From: Selaginella tamariscina | Lineage: Eukaryota; Streptophyta; Lycopodiopsida; Selaginellales; Selaginellaceae | Length of the DNA stretch: 64,000 bases | Direction: 5' to 3' | Assembly (NCBI GenBank): GCA_003024785.1 | Contig: PUQB01000190.1 | Location: 283,189-347,188 of the forward strand | Shown: positions 12,742 through 26,961 of the stretch, piece after piece | How positions within the stretch are numbered: position 1 is the stretch's first letter | Layout of the letters: every line of letters starts with the position of its first letter | Position numbers and translations under genes: made by a program | The notes under the pieces: model-generated | Told to the model about the DNA's origin: nothing | Databases searched by the model: none | Seen by the model: the letters and a program-made list of their open reading frames with translations, nothing else

Positions 12742-14460
12742 TTAATAGTGGACCACATGCTTATATAGTTTTGAATAATTAATTGCCTTATTAAAATTCT
12801 TTGGCATCAATTTTTGAACCCATGTCACATACTTTTTAATGTTATCAATAAGAAGCTCTTGTTCCTTGAGTTTGGAATAGGGTCTGGTTTCCTTTTGGGA
12901 GAAGTGGCTTTCAATCCTTTTCACTTTTGAAGAGCATTAAGCCCCAAGTAGCCTTAAGTGCAAACATGTTTGTGAAAGCATTATGTAAAGGTTGAAGGTG
13001 TTATTTTTCACTTTGAGATCACTCATAGGACTTGTTGTGAATAAGCTTCAAAGTTTCTGAAACACATGGCCAATGACCCAATAGTGAAATTTGAGTTGCT
13101 AAACCAATGTGAAAGTGAAAAGCATCTATATGATTCATAACTGTGTCCATGTGTTAACATACATGTAAATAAAATCAAAAGTTTCATGACATTTTCAAGG
13201 CACTTAATTTTGGAATGCTGGTTTTTTAATGATCCATCTTGTCATGGATCAAGCACAGGTTTCTAATAGGCGTGACATAGAAAACATGTAGTGTGCATAG
13301 TACTAAGACCAGCAAGTTTATTGTGCAACCATGTGGGCCTTCATCTTTTTTTAAATGGTAGTGATCTCCACCAAGGTTTTTGCACAAGCCTCTACAACCT
13401 TTAGTGATGTACAAGTGTCAATCTCCACATCCTTAAAATGAGTATTCCATATGTTGTTGAAGGTACCGGTGCAAATTGTTTGGAGCCCATCAAACTGAGG
13501 CACTTGTTCACATGTTCACACAGCTTCAATTAAGTGTAGATTAAAGGCAAACCTTGAGATTTTCCATGACCCTTGTATTTATGGTACAACATTTGAGGCA
13601 TTTTGTTTGCATTTGCTTCCACAAAAGCCTTGAGTATCCTCTATGTCTGCCATTATGTGAAAGTGGGTTTTAACCAAGCGAGTGTTCTTATGTAGTGAGG
13701 TCTGTGCTTCATCTAGCCCCTCATCCTTCCAACGGTAGAACATGGTCTTCACGATCTCGTATATAGTGTACCAAGCTTTGAAGTAGATGGCCACCTTATT
13801 AAATACCATGGATGTACTCTAATAACATGTGTTCGTCCAAGGCCATTCCATTAATACACCCAGTTAGTTAGTGTAGCATACAAACTCATGCTTTTGCTTT
13901 CAGGTGAGCATATGAAAGGCATGTTTACATTGGGTAGTTTCATTCTAGTTCGATATCTGATAACACTTCTTGCAACAGTCAATTGTGGAGATGCTAGCAA
14001 TGCTTTCGAAGATGTGAGATTCATCTTGACCCTCTTGCCAAAAACTTGCTGGGGTAGATTTGCAACCCATGAATCACCTTCTTATTATAAGACTAATGCA
14101 GGAACATGGGTTGCCCTTTCGAATTGTTATTATTACAATTCAACCTTGGATATGTTGAACCACGTTTTAATTTAGATGTTCACTACCACAAGAAATGTAA
14201 GATGCAATGTGCCATTAGGTGAAACCTCTGTCACAACTACACCCACGAAGTAGGCCCTTAGTTTCTCTTAGTTGAGATGATGCCCCTCCTAACCTCAATT
14301 TCATAAAGAAAAGAATCACCTCATTCATTATAATAGGCAAGCCATCCATTTTATGAACTTGTACTAATATTTGTTTGTGACTCTGCATTTTTGTGTCAGC
14401 CTTGACTTCATCCACATTCCATAATACATGAGAATCCTCTTTAAGGAACCTCAACATGCT
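12742..14460 (-). other. unclassified decayed coding-like stretch
   Basis: Several open stretches of 60-95 codons lie mainly on the minus strand: 12924-12742, 13414-13226, 13809-13579 and 14457-14215. Their composition (for example YKAW-like and MFYRWKDEGLDEAQTSL) looks protein-derived rather than random. No domain can be named. A decayed transposase is possible but I cannot support it. Confidence 0.25.
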
Positions 14461-14759
14461 TGCAAATGGTGTTCACCCATACATACACACAAGACCTTTG
14501 GCAATATTGTGACATGATACATTATCATCTCGATCTTCCACGGTTCCAATGCTAATTAATTATCTTATTGTTCCGAAGAAGATATAAATTATCTCCAATA
14601 TTAAACATATTGTCTTGCACATAAATAGTTGTATCATTAATGATATCTGTATATGCAATATGTAAAAAATATGAATCAAGGTGCTTAATAAATACATGTG
14701 CAATGACATATAATCATGTATAAGAATAGATTCTCATGCTTGATTAATATAAATGGTGA

Positions 14760-15340
14760 TAGATTAATCCCGCCACCCTTCTCCGCCTCCTAGAATGATG
14801 GGCGGGATTAATCTCACCCACAACTCTCTCCAACGAGAAAGAGGTGGCGGGATTAATTCTATCAATGCTTCCTTGCCTCTTAAAATTGGGGGTGGGATTA
14901 ATCCCACTTACCATTTAAGAGGCAGGGAAGCATTGGCGGGATTAATCCCTCGCCTCTTAGAATTGGGGGCGAGATTAATCCCATGCCATTTGATGAAACT
15001 ATTTCAATCCATTAGGATTGCACTAAAATTTGTTAAGGATTTATCATGTTTATATATCCCTTTTACTTAGAATTCTCAATTAACTGAGATTTTGGATAGT
15101 TCTCAATGGAATGGCAGAATTAATTTTGCCAATGCTTCCCTGTCTTTTAAATTAGTGGGAGGAATAAATCCCGCCCATAACTTTTTAAAACAGAGAAGGG
15201 GTGGCAAGAATGGTGAGCGAGATTAATCCCCACCTCCTAAAATGGTGGGCAGGATTAATCCCCCCACAACTCTTTAGAATTAATTCCACCTCTTCATCGT
15301 CTCAGAGAGTTGTGAGCAGAATTAATCCCGCTGCTCATTC
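14760..15340. repeat. cluster of about twelve GGGATTAATCCC-type palindromes
   Basis: The motif GGCGGGATTAATCCCGCC, or partial forms of it, recurs at about 14763, 14805, 14848, 14893, 14937, 14968, 15113, 15168, 15215, 15249, 15278 and 15315. The core GGGATTAATCCC is a perfect 12-base palindrome; most copies keep ATTAAT and one or both arms. Between copies run short segments such as CCTCCTAGAATGGTGGGC and AGGCAGGGAAGCATTGGC, some inverted relative to others. Spacing is irregular (about 20-140 bases). It ends beside the left LTR at 15366. Confidence 0.75.
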
Positions 15341-15365
15341 TAGGAGGTGGGGAAGCATTGGCCGG

Positions 15366-16044
15366 TGGTCATTGGGGACTCCGCAAGCCAAATGTGGTGG
15401 TTCTATGAAGTCTCGATAGTCACTAAGATGTTGTGGTAGCGTCGAATCCTAAGGGTTTGCCTCGACAAGCCAGACTCACCTTGGGAGCACTAGAAGGTGT
15501 TGAGATGGTCTCTACTCGGACACCGCAAGGGTCTATGTACAGGTGAGAAGGAGTTCTCCTAGATGTAGTGGTTCCACTTCCTGACTGTATGTTGTCGGAC
15601 TAGGAGCGGGGCAAAAGGAGAGTAACTAGAGAAGGTGGTGGATAGAAGGAGTAATATACATATATTGCATGTGCGAGTATAAAGCTGCCCTAGAGAAGGT
15701 GGAGCAAGAAGACGGACTAGAAGGACCCGACCCACTACAAGCCTTCCTACTTATATAGTGGGTTGGCTAGTGCTAGACCCTAGGTACATGTGGCATGCTC
15801 CCATTGATCTGTTGCCACTGTGGCAAAGTCCTGCATGTAGCATTTATGCACCTCCCTCATGCATGTTGTCCTGAGTACCTTAGTAGTTGATCCAGATGAT
15901 TGGATCTACGCATGGGTTAAGTGCTGGTTGAACAATTATTCGTCGTTAGTCCGTACCTGTTGTACCTTCACCACTCAACTGCTTCATTCCGTCGCTTGTT
16001 CATGTTGACTAGTGGTTTGATAGTGGTCAAACCATCATCAACCA
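15366..16044 (-). repeat. 3' LTR of the old element (left copy, 679 bp)
   Basis: Matches 28827-29168 over both ends: the GCCAAATGTGGTGGTTCTAT block near its start and the TTGATCC-GATGAT block in its second half. Termini are TGGT and ACCA. Confidence 0.7.
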
Positions 16045-19000
16045 AATGCCCAGACTTATTCATTGGCATGTCCTTAGGCCATGTGCTCCCTTACCCTAGG
16101 TCATGTCAAAGTGGTCGTGGTAGGTAGCAGCTTCACTCTCCATTGTGGCTAGCTTTTGCTTCAGGGCAACGATTGTCGCATCCTGTAGCTCGGTAGCCTT
16201 TTGTAGCTCCATCTAGAACCCTACCTCTTGCTGCTTTGAGTGTGTTTACTCGGTGGTAGTGATCCGGGGTGATTCATGATCTTTGGGTGAGTTGTGCTCC
16301 CTCCCTGCTCTTGGCTGTAATGCAACATTCGCCCTTGGCCCTCTGGGTGGGGGTTCTTCTCAGCTGCCCACAGTTGCAATTTTGGTTATTGTGCGTTGAG
16401 ATGTGTGCTAGTGCAACTCCTCCCTAACTGCTGCCAATTTTGCTCGGGCTTCCTTAAACTCCCTACTCCTTTGCTCAATCCAAATCTGGAGTTCGTGAGT
16501 TTGCCGTTCTTTTTCTGTTACAACTTGGATGTGGGCGTGTTGGTGGTGGTCCAGGAGCCTCTAAGAGGTATCATACTCACCTTGTAACCGATCGATTTTT
16601 GTTGCTAGCTTGCCCCAAAGTTTCCTGGAGTCCTTTCTTCTCTTTTTTGCTACCTTACACAGTAGGGCTCCTTATCCATAGCTTCTTTGGCTTCCTCCCA
16701 TGTGGCCTGCCGCCGTTCTGTAAGCTTAGTTATTATGGTATCATGTTCTTTTGCCATGGCTGGGAGGTTGAGGTCATTATACACCACCATTGCTTTCTTT
16801 AGTTGATTGAAGGCCTCTACAAGCTTGAGGTAAGCCGATGAGGCCCACCGACCGTCGACATGAAAATGATGGTAGGTATCCTTTAACTCTTCTTCAAACT
16901 TGCCCGCCATTTCTCTTGGCCCAGTAGGTTGTCCGGGTATCTATGATGGGAATTCCAGTGGTAACGAGGGTCCCACTGCCATAGGTACGGTAACGAGGGT
17001 CCCACGCTCGTACGGGTTTTATCATCCGGTGCATGGGTGGTTCCTCAAGAGAGGGGTTTGTCCCTTGCATGCTTCTCTGATGACTCTAAGGGTTCTAGCT
17101 ATTCCCTTTGGTTGCCCTGACTTGTTCCGATCTACTGCTAGTATCGAAGTCGTAGTTCAACCAATCAAATTAGCGATAATGATACTGATATGACTAGCCT
17201 TGGAAAGCTTCCACTTGGACCTGACTCGAACTCCATAGATCCCACTAGTTAGAGCCGGAACAAAGTACTACTTAAGGCAATCTTCCCAGTTCACCGTGAC
17301 TCCTTCCCAGGCCCTGTAGAGGCTATTCACCAACCGCCTAGTGATTTGTCTCCTCATTCTTCCTGTGAACATGAAGGCCACCAATGCTACAAACTCGACC
17401 CCTTCCTCTCTTTCTTGTATTCCCAGTAACACCTCATTCCCTGTGGTGGCGAACCTTTGTGGCTCTATCTCCTATAATTCTCCTACTGCAAGGCTGCCCT
17501 CTAGTGGCTGGAATACCGTCACTAGCTCATTGAACATTATGTGGAAGGTTGTGCTACCTCCTAAGCCAAACCGAATTCCTCTCCTTCATCTGTGAACTGG
17601 ATGAATTGCCTAGCTCTCTTGGTGAATCCCAAATTCTTCACTTCTCCCTATGGAAGATTGAAGAATTCGTCCAGATGCAATTGTTTCTTAACCCACCGAA
17701 CATTGGGTTGGCCAATCAACTCCTTGAACCTGAAATACATGGGTAACAAAAATTCCACTGTCCTCTCCTGGCCTTCGATGGACATGCAAATCTTGTGGAT
17801 GACTATTAGCCTATTTTGCTCTATTCAATCTGTAGTCATGGTGCATCTCCTTCTCGAGTACTGTCGATGTGGCAATCTTGAGGTGATTGGCATGACTATC
17901 CTTACGCCCATATATGCAACGATGGCATTGTCCAATCATCATTGCCTTTGTAGTACGCGCCTCACCTATGTAGTCCATTCTCATGGACCATGTGACCTTG
18001 TGAGCGTGTGTTTGGAAGTCTTCCTCCCGGCCACACCATCCTTCTTGTTGCGCTTCCTTGTGGGTTCTCTGTCGCGGTGGCTACCTTTCCCTAGGGTGTC
18101 TTGGTCTGAACTCCATTTGGGTGGATGTTCGACCCAACATGGTTATTATCAACTGTCTGTCGTAGTGTTTGTCCATCATTGCCGCTCGTTTTGACCTTGA
18201 TAATGTCTGGTGAAGTCCACCCTAGTCTTAACTATAGGGCCTTTCTAGTTGGTCCCTCCCACCGAGGCCTTCCGCCACTAGTCCCACACATCCCACCCCT
18301 AGATCTTCACGACTCAATTCTATTAGGGAATGTCCCTGCCGGGGCTCTTCCCTTCCCCACTTCCATAGCTGATCTTTGATCAGTTGTGGTTGTGGGTATT
18401 CTTGGTTGATGCCAAGGCTAGTATGGGGATGTCGGTCGAGTCCACTACCGGGCTTGGATCAAGCCCACTTAGATGGTGTTGTCATCCGGATATGGTGCGT
18501 CCAGGTGGCTCCTCCAGAGTTGCAAAGGTAGTCGGTGAACCAGTCCTTGTGCTCCCGCACTGTGTTTGTATTATTTTGGGCTTCAGGCGCTCCCCCTACA
18601 ACCTCGGTCTGCTAGTGTGGTGCTTGCCCTAGTCGGGGTGCTCCTACTTTATGTGGCCCGAGCTTAATGGACGGTTGCAGGAGGCTGCTATTTCACTATC
18701 ATCCAATCCTCTGTGCCTGCCTGGCGCAAGTGTTCTAGCACTCTGAATCACTGCGAAGGTGCCCCTTGCCTTGTAGCCACAAATCTCAGTCCCCTCTTGG
18801 TGCAAAATCTTATTTGCTGGTGCTCCCAATCATGCTATACCTTCACACCCCTGAGCCATGGGCAACCAAGAAGCAAGTTGAATCCCCCTCCGGTGTGCAT
18901 GTCAAGGACAATGACATTTCCCCAAAATTTGACTGCTTGGAACTCGATTTATACTACCCTTAGGATACCCTTGAGTGTTACCTCGGCTTGATTTTCCATA

Positions 19001-21261
19001 CATACCTGAAAGGGAGTCGGCTCTGGGATTGGCATACTTAGTTCACGATGAAGTTTTATTGACATGATGTTCACTGTCGATCCTCCATCTATAATCACAT
19101 CGTTGATTGTGCAGCCCACCATCCAAACTGAAATGGTTGGCACGTCATCAACAAAGTCTACTGTGGTTGTGGTGCCTCTAGGTCGGGGCCAGGCTGATCC
19201 TCGTGGCCGAGCCTTGTATAGTAAGTGGCGCTTTTTGTCATGTTGATGCCTTGCCTCTCCTCTATTGAAGGCAAGACATTCCCGTCTCCTCCCTGTTTCC
19301 CTTGATCCTCAACCCTAGTTGGGCTTTGCTAGTTCTAAAGCGGTTGGTACGTCGGTTTGCTTTATTACCCATAGCTTCAACACTAAGGGCCGTTCCTTCT
19401 CGTGGTGCCTTTCTATTCTTCTTGTTCTACGCACGTGCGGTCAACTTGTTTCTTCTGCTAGGGGGGTATGTGGTGTTGTGTCCGTCCCATCATCCCGACC
19501 TGGTAGTACTATCGTTACTTGATTTGCCTGTGGTGTGTGGATTAGTGTTGGGCCGGCGGGGCTCTATCCATTCGCTGCCCTTGTGGTGCTAGGCACTTGC
19601 ATTTCCAGCATGGGTTTGATTAATGATATTCAAGAGTACCGATAGAGCGGGTGCGAACCACCGCAAAGCACACATGTCATCACCTTGCATTCCAACCGCT
19701 TCTCCATGTCATTGTACCTCAGTCAATAGGGTTGCCGCTCTTGGAACAAGACCTATGACTTTGGTCTCATGATCATGACCTCCTGCGAGGTTGGTTGTTC
19801 CCTTCCATCCTACGCCCATAACCCCTCCAGTTGTCTACATCCCCCTTCCATTCCACCATCAATGCGGTTGCTTGCAGTAGCCTATTGCTCAAAAGTTTAG
19901 CCAATTGATAGCAATCATCCGTGTTGTGGGACCCATGGATGTTACATACCCAATAGTACTTGTCCCGTGTGCGATGTATCCCATTTGAGCCAATGTTGCG
20001 GTTAAGTCTTCCTTCCGTGCTGCCACCCAATGGGTTTCCCTTCTCTATAGTTGCATGTGCCCTTTGGCTCCTGATCGTCTCTCCTTTCTGGCAAGTTTTG
20101 GGACATCTAAGAGGTTTTCCTCGTGTCATTTGCCCCTTTAGCATCTGATTTGTCATGTATCTTCCTCTCTTGGCGTTTCTCGGCTTCCCGCTTCTCCACC
20201 TTCTTGGCATATCGGAGTACTTGTCGAACGTCCAGTTGTTGTCTAGTTTAATCCACTTATGGATCTTCAGCCGCAATCTCTTTCAGTACCACATTTTCTT
20301 AGTCAGGTCGACTAGGGTATCCCTTAGCTAGGCAATGTACCCTAGCATGCAAATTGTGTATTCATCGATAGACTTTCCTACTTTCTGCTTCAAGCTCGTT
20401 AGCTTATGGATTACCTCTTCTTCACTCTTTTCCTCCCGGAAGGTGTCCAGAAACGCCCTTTGTGCGGTTTTTTAACGAGCTCCTTCATTTGCCTCATGGA
20501 ATTGCATCCACCAGGCGTGTGCCTTTTTGTCCAGAGTGCATGCGAATACACTCAGCTTCTTGTGGTTGTCGCTTACACTTCTCAACTTGCATACATGCTC
20601 GAACTTGTGACATTCTGGTCTATGTCTTCACCCTTCGCTCCTCGGAATGCGGGTAAGCTCCTACATCCAATTGAGCACGCGGGTTAGTAAAGTCACTGGA
20701 TCGATTCCCATGGTGTCCCATTGAGCCTAGGAGGTGCTTTGATCCGAACCCTCAGCTTCGAACGTGCTATAATATACATCCCAATATTTTGCAGGTACCT
20801 TTCTCCTCCCTCGCGCCCCGTCCTCCGATTGAGGGTGGGTGACGAGGATGGGCTCCTCCCGGCTATCCCTCGGGGCCCCCTTCGTGGGACCAACCTGATA
20901 GTTTGTGGTGTGGCATACCTTGGCTGGACGGTATTCCCTTGTCTAGCGAGTGGCTTCGTAGGATTGTGCGACCCTACGGATCCCCTCGCAGCGTCAAGAC
21001 AATCATGGTTGACAGGGCAGATTCTCCTTGCCTTGAGATGGTATCCTCTCTTCTCGTGGTGGTTGTAGCTCTACCGTGCGCCCTTGTGGAATTCCCTCAC
21101 GGGGTCGATACGGTCTTGGTCGCTTGGACAAATTTCCCTCACTCTAGGACAAAATCCCCTCGTCCCTCCCCCAAAGTGACCATTGTGTGGCCCCCCTTAC
21201 TGGTACCTCTTCCCAGTCCGTCAATTCATTGACGTCCAATCGCCTTCACGCAAGTGGTCAT

Positions 21262-22238
21262 TGTCATAGTTTTTACTATGACTCGACCCTTACTTTGGGG
21301 TTTGACTGTTGTTACCTACTGGATTATGTGACAACCCTAGATGTAGAAGAAACAGGCCCGCATAGTGCACTTGGGTATCTAGTGATGGTCCGGCCGGGTG
21401 TCGTTAGGTATTTGCAAGAAACTCTAGGCGAAGCTAGCACTTCCATTTAGAGAACCCTCCCCCGTTTTGACGTTCCAGGTTAGGGTTCTTTGCAAATTAT
21501 AGCTTGTCAAAATAAGGGTTAGGGACACCCCTAGGGTTGACCTAACCCTAGGGTTGCCCTAACCCCACGTCCTAAACCCCCCCCTAGGGGTTAGGTTTAG
21601 GATTAGGTTAGGACAACCATTTTCTCTAAGGGCTGGCATTTCCGTGCCAGCCCACTTACTCACTTAGGTAAACAGGGGGGGGGGGTCCGTCACATAAATA
21701 AGGTAGAGTATATGTAGTGAGGCTTCCTGGGTTCAAGAGAGAGCTCGTTAACCTCCTACCGGTGCAAGCTAAGCTTGTGTCGTCAAGGTGCAACCCTCTG
21801 TTGTGCCGCCCAAACTTCCACACGACAGGGGTACAACCCACCCTAGGGTTAGACTATCCTTATCGTTGGCAGATCTTGCCTTTGAGATAGGGGCACGTCA
21901 CTTCCAAGGAGTTAGTCAGATTCCTTGGTCCGAAAACCTGCCCGCAAGCTCAAAGACATTGCCCGAGTTCACGTTCCGCAAAACTAGTGGTTGAGGCCTT
22001 GCTCCGGCCACCTCAACCACGCCAAGCTAGGAACAACACCTAAAGCTCGGCTAGTCTGTGTATCCTGATTCACAAGGTGAGTCTCGTTTGTGGACTTAGT
22101 CAGCTAGGGGTTTGACTTCCTAAGGCTTGGGTTCTTAATACGGGTTACTTTACCAGGTTCTGTGGGGTTTCCAAAGAGGGGATTCCAGGGTTGGCACATG
22201 GCAAGCCGCCTTTGTGGCACCAGGTAAAAACTCTGACA
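21262..22238 (+). repeat. left LTR of the young element, plus orientation (977 bp)
   Basis: Starts TGTCATAGTTTTTACTATGA and ends AAAAACTCTGACA. It is the reverse complement of 26962-27933 with few differences, including a G run (about 21667-21677) and the CCCTAGGG-rich block at 21530-21620. Confidence 0.9.
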
Positions 22239-25200
22239 ACTCAGCTGCCGGAGGTACCACCTGCGACAAGAAGTCATTTGGAGACCTTTTGCACGTCTGC
22301 AAAGTCTGTCACCCGACACAGACAACAAGTTAGTTAATTTCTTTTAGTTAACTAGAATTTATATCGGAGGCCTCTAGTTAATGTTGTCTGTCGGCCCCTA
22401 GGTTAAGAAGAAATAACTTTATTCCTTAATTAGTTTGAGACCTTGCCTCAAACTCATTCACCAACTCCATCGCGTTTTGTAGATTCTCCAATGGTTCCCA
22501 TGTCGATTCGCACGCTGGATAGCCTTTCCATTTGAGAGATACTCAAACTTACGTTTTCGCGGTCCATAAACCTTCCTTTTGCCCAATATGGATTCGACTT
22601 CGTACTCCGTACCTTCATGAACCAGCTCAGGGGGCGGACGTAAGTTTTCATATCTTTGCGGATGTTTCTCATCTTTGTGGAATGGCTCGAGCAAATTGAC
22701 ATGAAACACATTGTGTATTGTTCCCAACTCTGGAGGAAGATCCAACTCATAAGCCACTTTCCCTACTTGCTTCACCACCTTGTATGGACCTATGTAGTGC
22801 GATAGAAACTTCCTCGAAAGAGTTGTGGAACCTTCAGGTTTTTGGTACTCAACAATACCATATCCCCAACCTGATACTCTACATCCCGCCGATGCTTATC
22901 GTACTGCTGACAATACTTTCTGTGCTGCAGCCATCACTTGACGAGCAGCTTCCCATGTCCGATACAATTGTCCTGAACTCTGCTACAGATGGAACTCGAT
23001 TACTATCGTCTTTCGGTAACACCATACTCTGAGGAATACCACCCTTATTCCCAGTTAACACCTCCATCGGGCTACATCCGATTGCAGTGTGTGTCGAGTT
23101 ATTGTAACATATCTCAGCCATATCCAAGTGTTCAGCCCAATCAAGTTGATCACCTTGAACATAGCATCTGAGATAGTCCTCGACTTGGTCGGTTCACCCT
23201 CTCCGTTTGACCATCAGTTTGCGATGGTAGGCTGTACTGAACTTGAGCATCGTACCAAACTGCTTAAACAACCCCCAAAACTTCCCGTAAACCGAGGATC
23301 CGATCTGAGATCATGGTTTCCGGTAGTCCGCGCACTCTTATGACTTCGTGGAAGAACAACTTCGCTGCTTGAATTGCATTCACTGTCTCTACAGTTGGAA
23401 TGAAATGAGCAACCTTTGAAAACCGATCGACTACCACCATGAGCGCATTAAAACCACAAGATTTTGGCAATCCCATGATAAAGTCCAAAGTAACACTTTG
23501 AAATGGCCGCTCTGGAATCGGTATACACTGCAACTTCCCAGCTCGTTTTTGCGATCGGCTCTTTACTTGTTGACATGTGGGGCATGTCTTGACATACTTG
23601 GCAACATCATCTATCATACCCGGCCAATAGAATCCCTTTCAACAAAGCCAACGTCTTATGCCTTCCACCATGTCCTGCCAAAGGAACATCGTGATGCTCT
23701 CTTAATAGCCTCTCCCTCCATGTCCCTTCTGGAACATAGAGTCTCTTTTCTTTATAATAAAGAACTCCATCTCGTACCGCAAAATGCGCCTGTTTGAGTG
23801 CATCCATTCGACTTTCTATTCCTGCTGGAATATTACCATCTCTTCGTAACTGATGAACTTGTTTCCTCTTTGCCACCAGGCTCAAAGCCTCCTTAGCAAA
23901 CTTGTCCTGAGGATACGCCGTCACAAATTCATCCACCAAAGTTGACATGGGTGCTGACATAATCGAAGATGACCCTTTCCTACTGAGTGCATCAGCTACC
24001 ACATTGTCCTTTCCCGCTTATGTTTGATTTCAGGCTGAAATCGTGCCAACTTCTGCTGCCATCTAGCATACTTTGGTGATAGCTTCGGCTGCGTTTCAAA
24101 ATACCTTAGAGTTACACTATCTGTCCAAACCACAGTGCCATGACTTGGAAGATAATGACGCCAATACTCCAAGGAAGCAACAATAGCATACATCTCCTTT
24201 TCGTGAGTAGGCCATGAGTTTGCGCGGCATCTAACTTCTTCGAGAAGAAGGACACTGGATGTCCTTTCTGTTGCAATACACCACCAATTGCAAAGTCGGA
24301 AGCGTCACATTCTACTTCAAAGGGATCTTCAAAGATGGGCAACTGCAAAACTGGCTCAGAAGAGATAGCCTCTTTGAGTTTGACGAACGCACGTTGGCAC
24401 TCTGGAGTCCAATGCCATGGAATGTTCTTCGTAAGATCTGTCAATGGGGCCGCTATTTCCGAGTAACCCTTTATGAATCTTCGGTAATACCCTGTTAGAC
24501 CAAGAAATGATCTAACTTCATGCACATCTTTTAAAGTCATCCACTCAGTAATAGCTTGAATTTTCTTTGGGTCCATGGCAACCTCCCCACCTGAGATCAA
24601 GTGTCCCAAGAAATCTATCTTGGTTTGACCAAATGCGCACTTGCTTTCTTTAGCATACAACTGGTTCTCTCTCAATCTCTGAAACACTTTTTCTAAGTGT
24701 TACATGTTCCTCAATTGTCGAACTGAAAATCAGAATGTCATCAATATACACCACTACGAACTCGTCTAGATAGTCTCTAAACACATCATCCATCATTGTG
24801 CAAAAAGTTGCTGGAGCATTGCACAACCCGAATAAGACTAGAAACTCAAACGATCCATAACGCGTTCGAAAAGCGGTCTTCTCAATGTCATTCTCTGCTA
24901 CCCGAATCTGATGGTACCCCGATCTCAAGTCTATTCTTGAAAATACTTTGCTTTCGATAGCTTATCAAATAAGTCGTCCACTCGTGGAAGAGGATACTTA
25001 TTTTTGATAGTTATCGCGTTCAGCGCTCGATAATCCACACACATTCGCATCGTACCCTCATTTCGATTACATGTTTATGGAACCATTCCATACCCAAAAC
25101 AAAGTCAAACCCCGTCATATTCAAGACAACTAAGTCTAGCTTAGCCTTCCAATCTTTGATTTGGACAGGAACTGCCCTTGCTATATTATTAGTATTTTGA

Positions 25201-26961
25201 GAACCTTTGCCAAAATTGATCTTTATTTCACACATCTTTATTACATCCAAATTCAATCGACGAGACTAGTCGATATGAAGTTGTATGTTGCTCCAGTATC
25301 GATCATCATTCGGACTCGGTCCCCTCGTATCCTTCCTGTCAAATATAGCAAAGGGTCAGTTTTGTCTTGAATAGCGAATAAGGCAGGTTGTGTCTGGCAC
25401 AACATTACCTCTTCTGACTCATCTTCCGGATCTTCAAGCGTTTCTGGTTCAGCAACTTCCTCTTCTACCATCGCCTTGAAATGTCCTGATTGTTGTGAGG
25501 GTGCCGGACACTCTTTAGCAAAATGACCAGGCTTGTTACAATTATAACATTTCACAACCCCGCCTGCGGAACGGGGGAGCAGACTTTGGAGCCGATCCTT
25601 TGGCCTGCTGAGGAGGTGGTAACGCCAATGGTTTCCGAAATCCGGTGGGTCTTGATGTGTCCGAAAACTTGGAACTGCCGACAAAGGGACTTGCACTTCG
25701 AATTGATGGCGATTGATCTGGTCGCCTATCAAACCTTCTGAACCCAGACTTTGGAGGAAACTCCTTGGTTTAGGTTTTGCTTCCTCCCCTTTGTACAAGT
25801 CTTCTAACGACATGCCATAAGCAACCTTTTGAGCTGCCTCTTGACATTCCCGATAGCTTGTGGCTTGTACCTTAAGATTTCTCTTCGTCTTCTCATTCAA
25901 GCTAGCCATGAAGCAACTTCGAGCTTCATCATCGCTCATATTTGGCACCAATCGCCGTACACTTTCGAATCGATAAACGTGGTCCATTGGACTTCCCCGA
26001 ACTCCCTGTTGACAAAGTGCCAGGTCAGCACGCAATCGCAAACCGAGATCATCCGGCATATACTGCTTTTTGATCTCCTTTTTCATGTGCTTCCAGCTGT
26101 TTCGGTATCCACGTTCACCTTCAACAATTCGCCACCAAGTCTTAGCTTCTTCTTTAAGAAACTGCTTGGCACATGCAACCTTTTCTGTCTTTCTCACGGA
26201 AGCAGCCTCGAAATAGCTTTCCATATCATACAACCAGTCATCCAAAACCTTGTAATCCTTTGAACCCATGAAATTCGAAGGCTTTACCGGTTTGAATTTA
26301 CTGGGACCTCACCACCTACTTCCGTCGAAGAATCTGATTCAGAGGAACCTGACTCTGAGTCATGCTTCTTCTTCTTTTTTCCGTGTGTCTGGTTGCGGAA
26401 CATCTGGCACTGCAGTATTCGTCGGAATCCGAACGGCAACATTATCGATTCGGTCGTTCAACCCCAAAACATCCCCTCGAAGTTCGTTTAGGGCATCCAT
26501 CATTATTTCTCGCCAACCAGGTCGTTGTCTAACTCTAGGGGGTCGACCTGGATCAGCCTCATCCATCTCCTCATTTTGAGCCTCTGCGACAGCCCTCTCT
26601 GCCTCAGGCTCTGGTTGCTTTCTTTGCTCATCGTATTGAACCCTAGTGTCAACACTCGGAGAATATGCTTGGAATATTCCCAATGTGAAACTGGAAACAC
26701 CCTGCACAGGTTGTACACCCACACACATCAGCTTAAACTAGCATAAGACTTTCGGACATACCTAGAATCTCACGCCGACTCACTGAGCAAGTGTTCTCCG
26801 AAGTTTGACAACTCACAGGATCAAACTCTCTGCGCAGAATACAGACATGTCAACCGAAAGCAATAGAGTATATCAAGAATTTAGAGTTATCTAAACATTG
26901 AAACACCCTACGACTTAAGGCAGTCCTACTGACCGCAGAGAACTTGCTCCGATACCAATTG

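Noticed and set aside
13888-14175. 95-codon plus-strand frame
   Set aside because: No motif, no splice or promoter context, and opposite to the weak minus-strand coding-like pieces around it; not called as a gene.
14760-15340. CRISPR-like array
   Set aside because: Spacing is irregular, copies are degenerate and inverted, and the context is a plant chromosome.
17592-18194. 200-codon plus-strand open frame
   Set aside because: It lies antisense to minus-strand retroelement remains that make better protein sense and shows no domain; it is a shadow frame.
21480-21620. Interstitial telomere tract
   Set aside because: The CCCTAA-like units are not in uniform tandem order, are palindromic and recur in every copy of the LTR.
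25829-26263. 144-codon plus-strand open frame
   Set aside because: Antisense to the gag frame of the Ty3 element.
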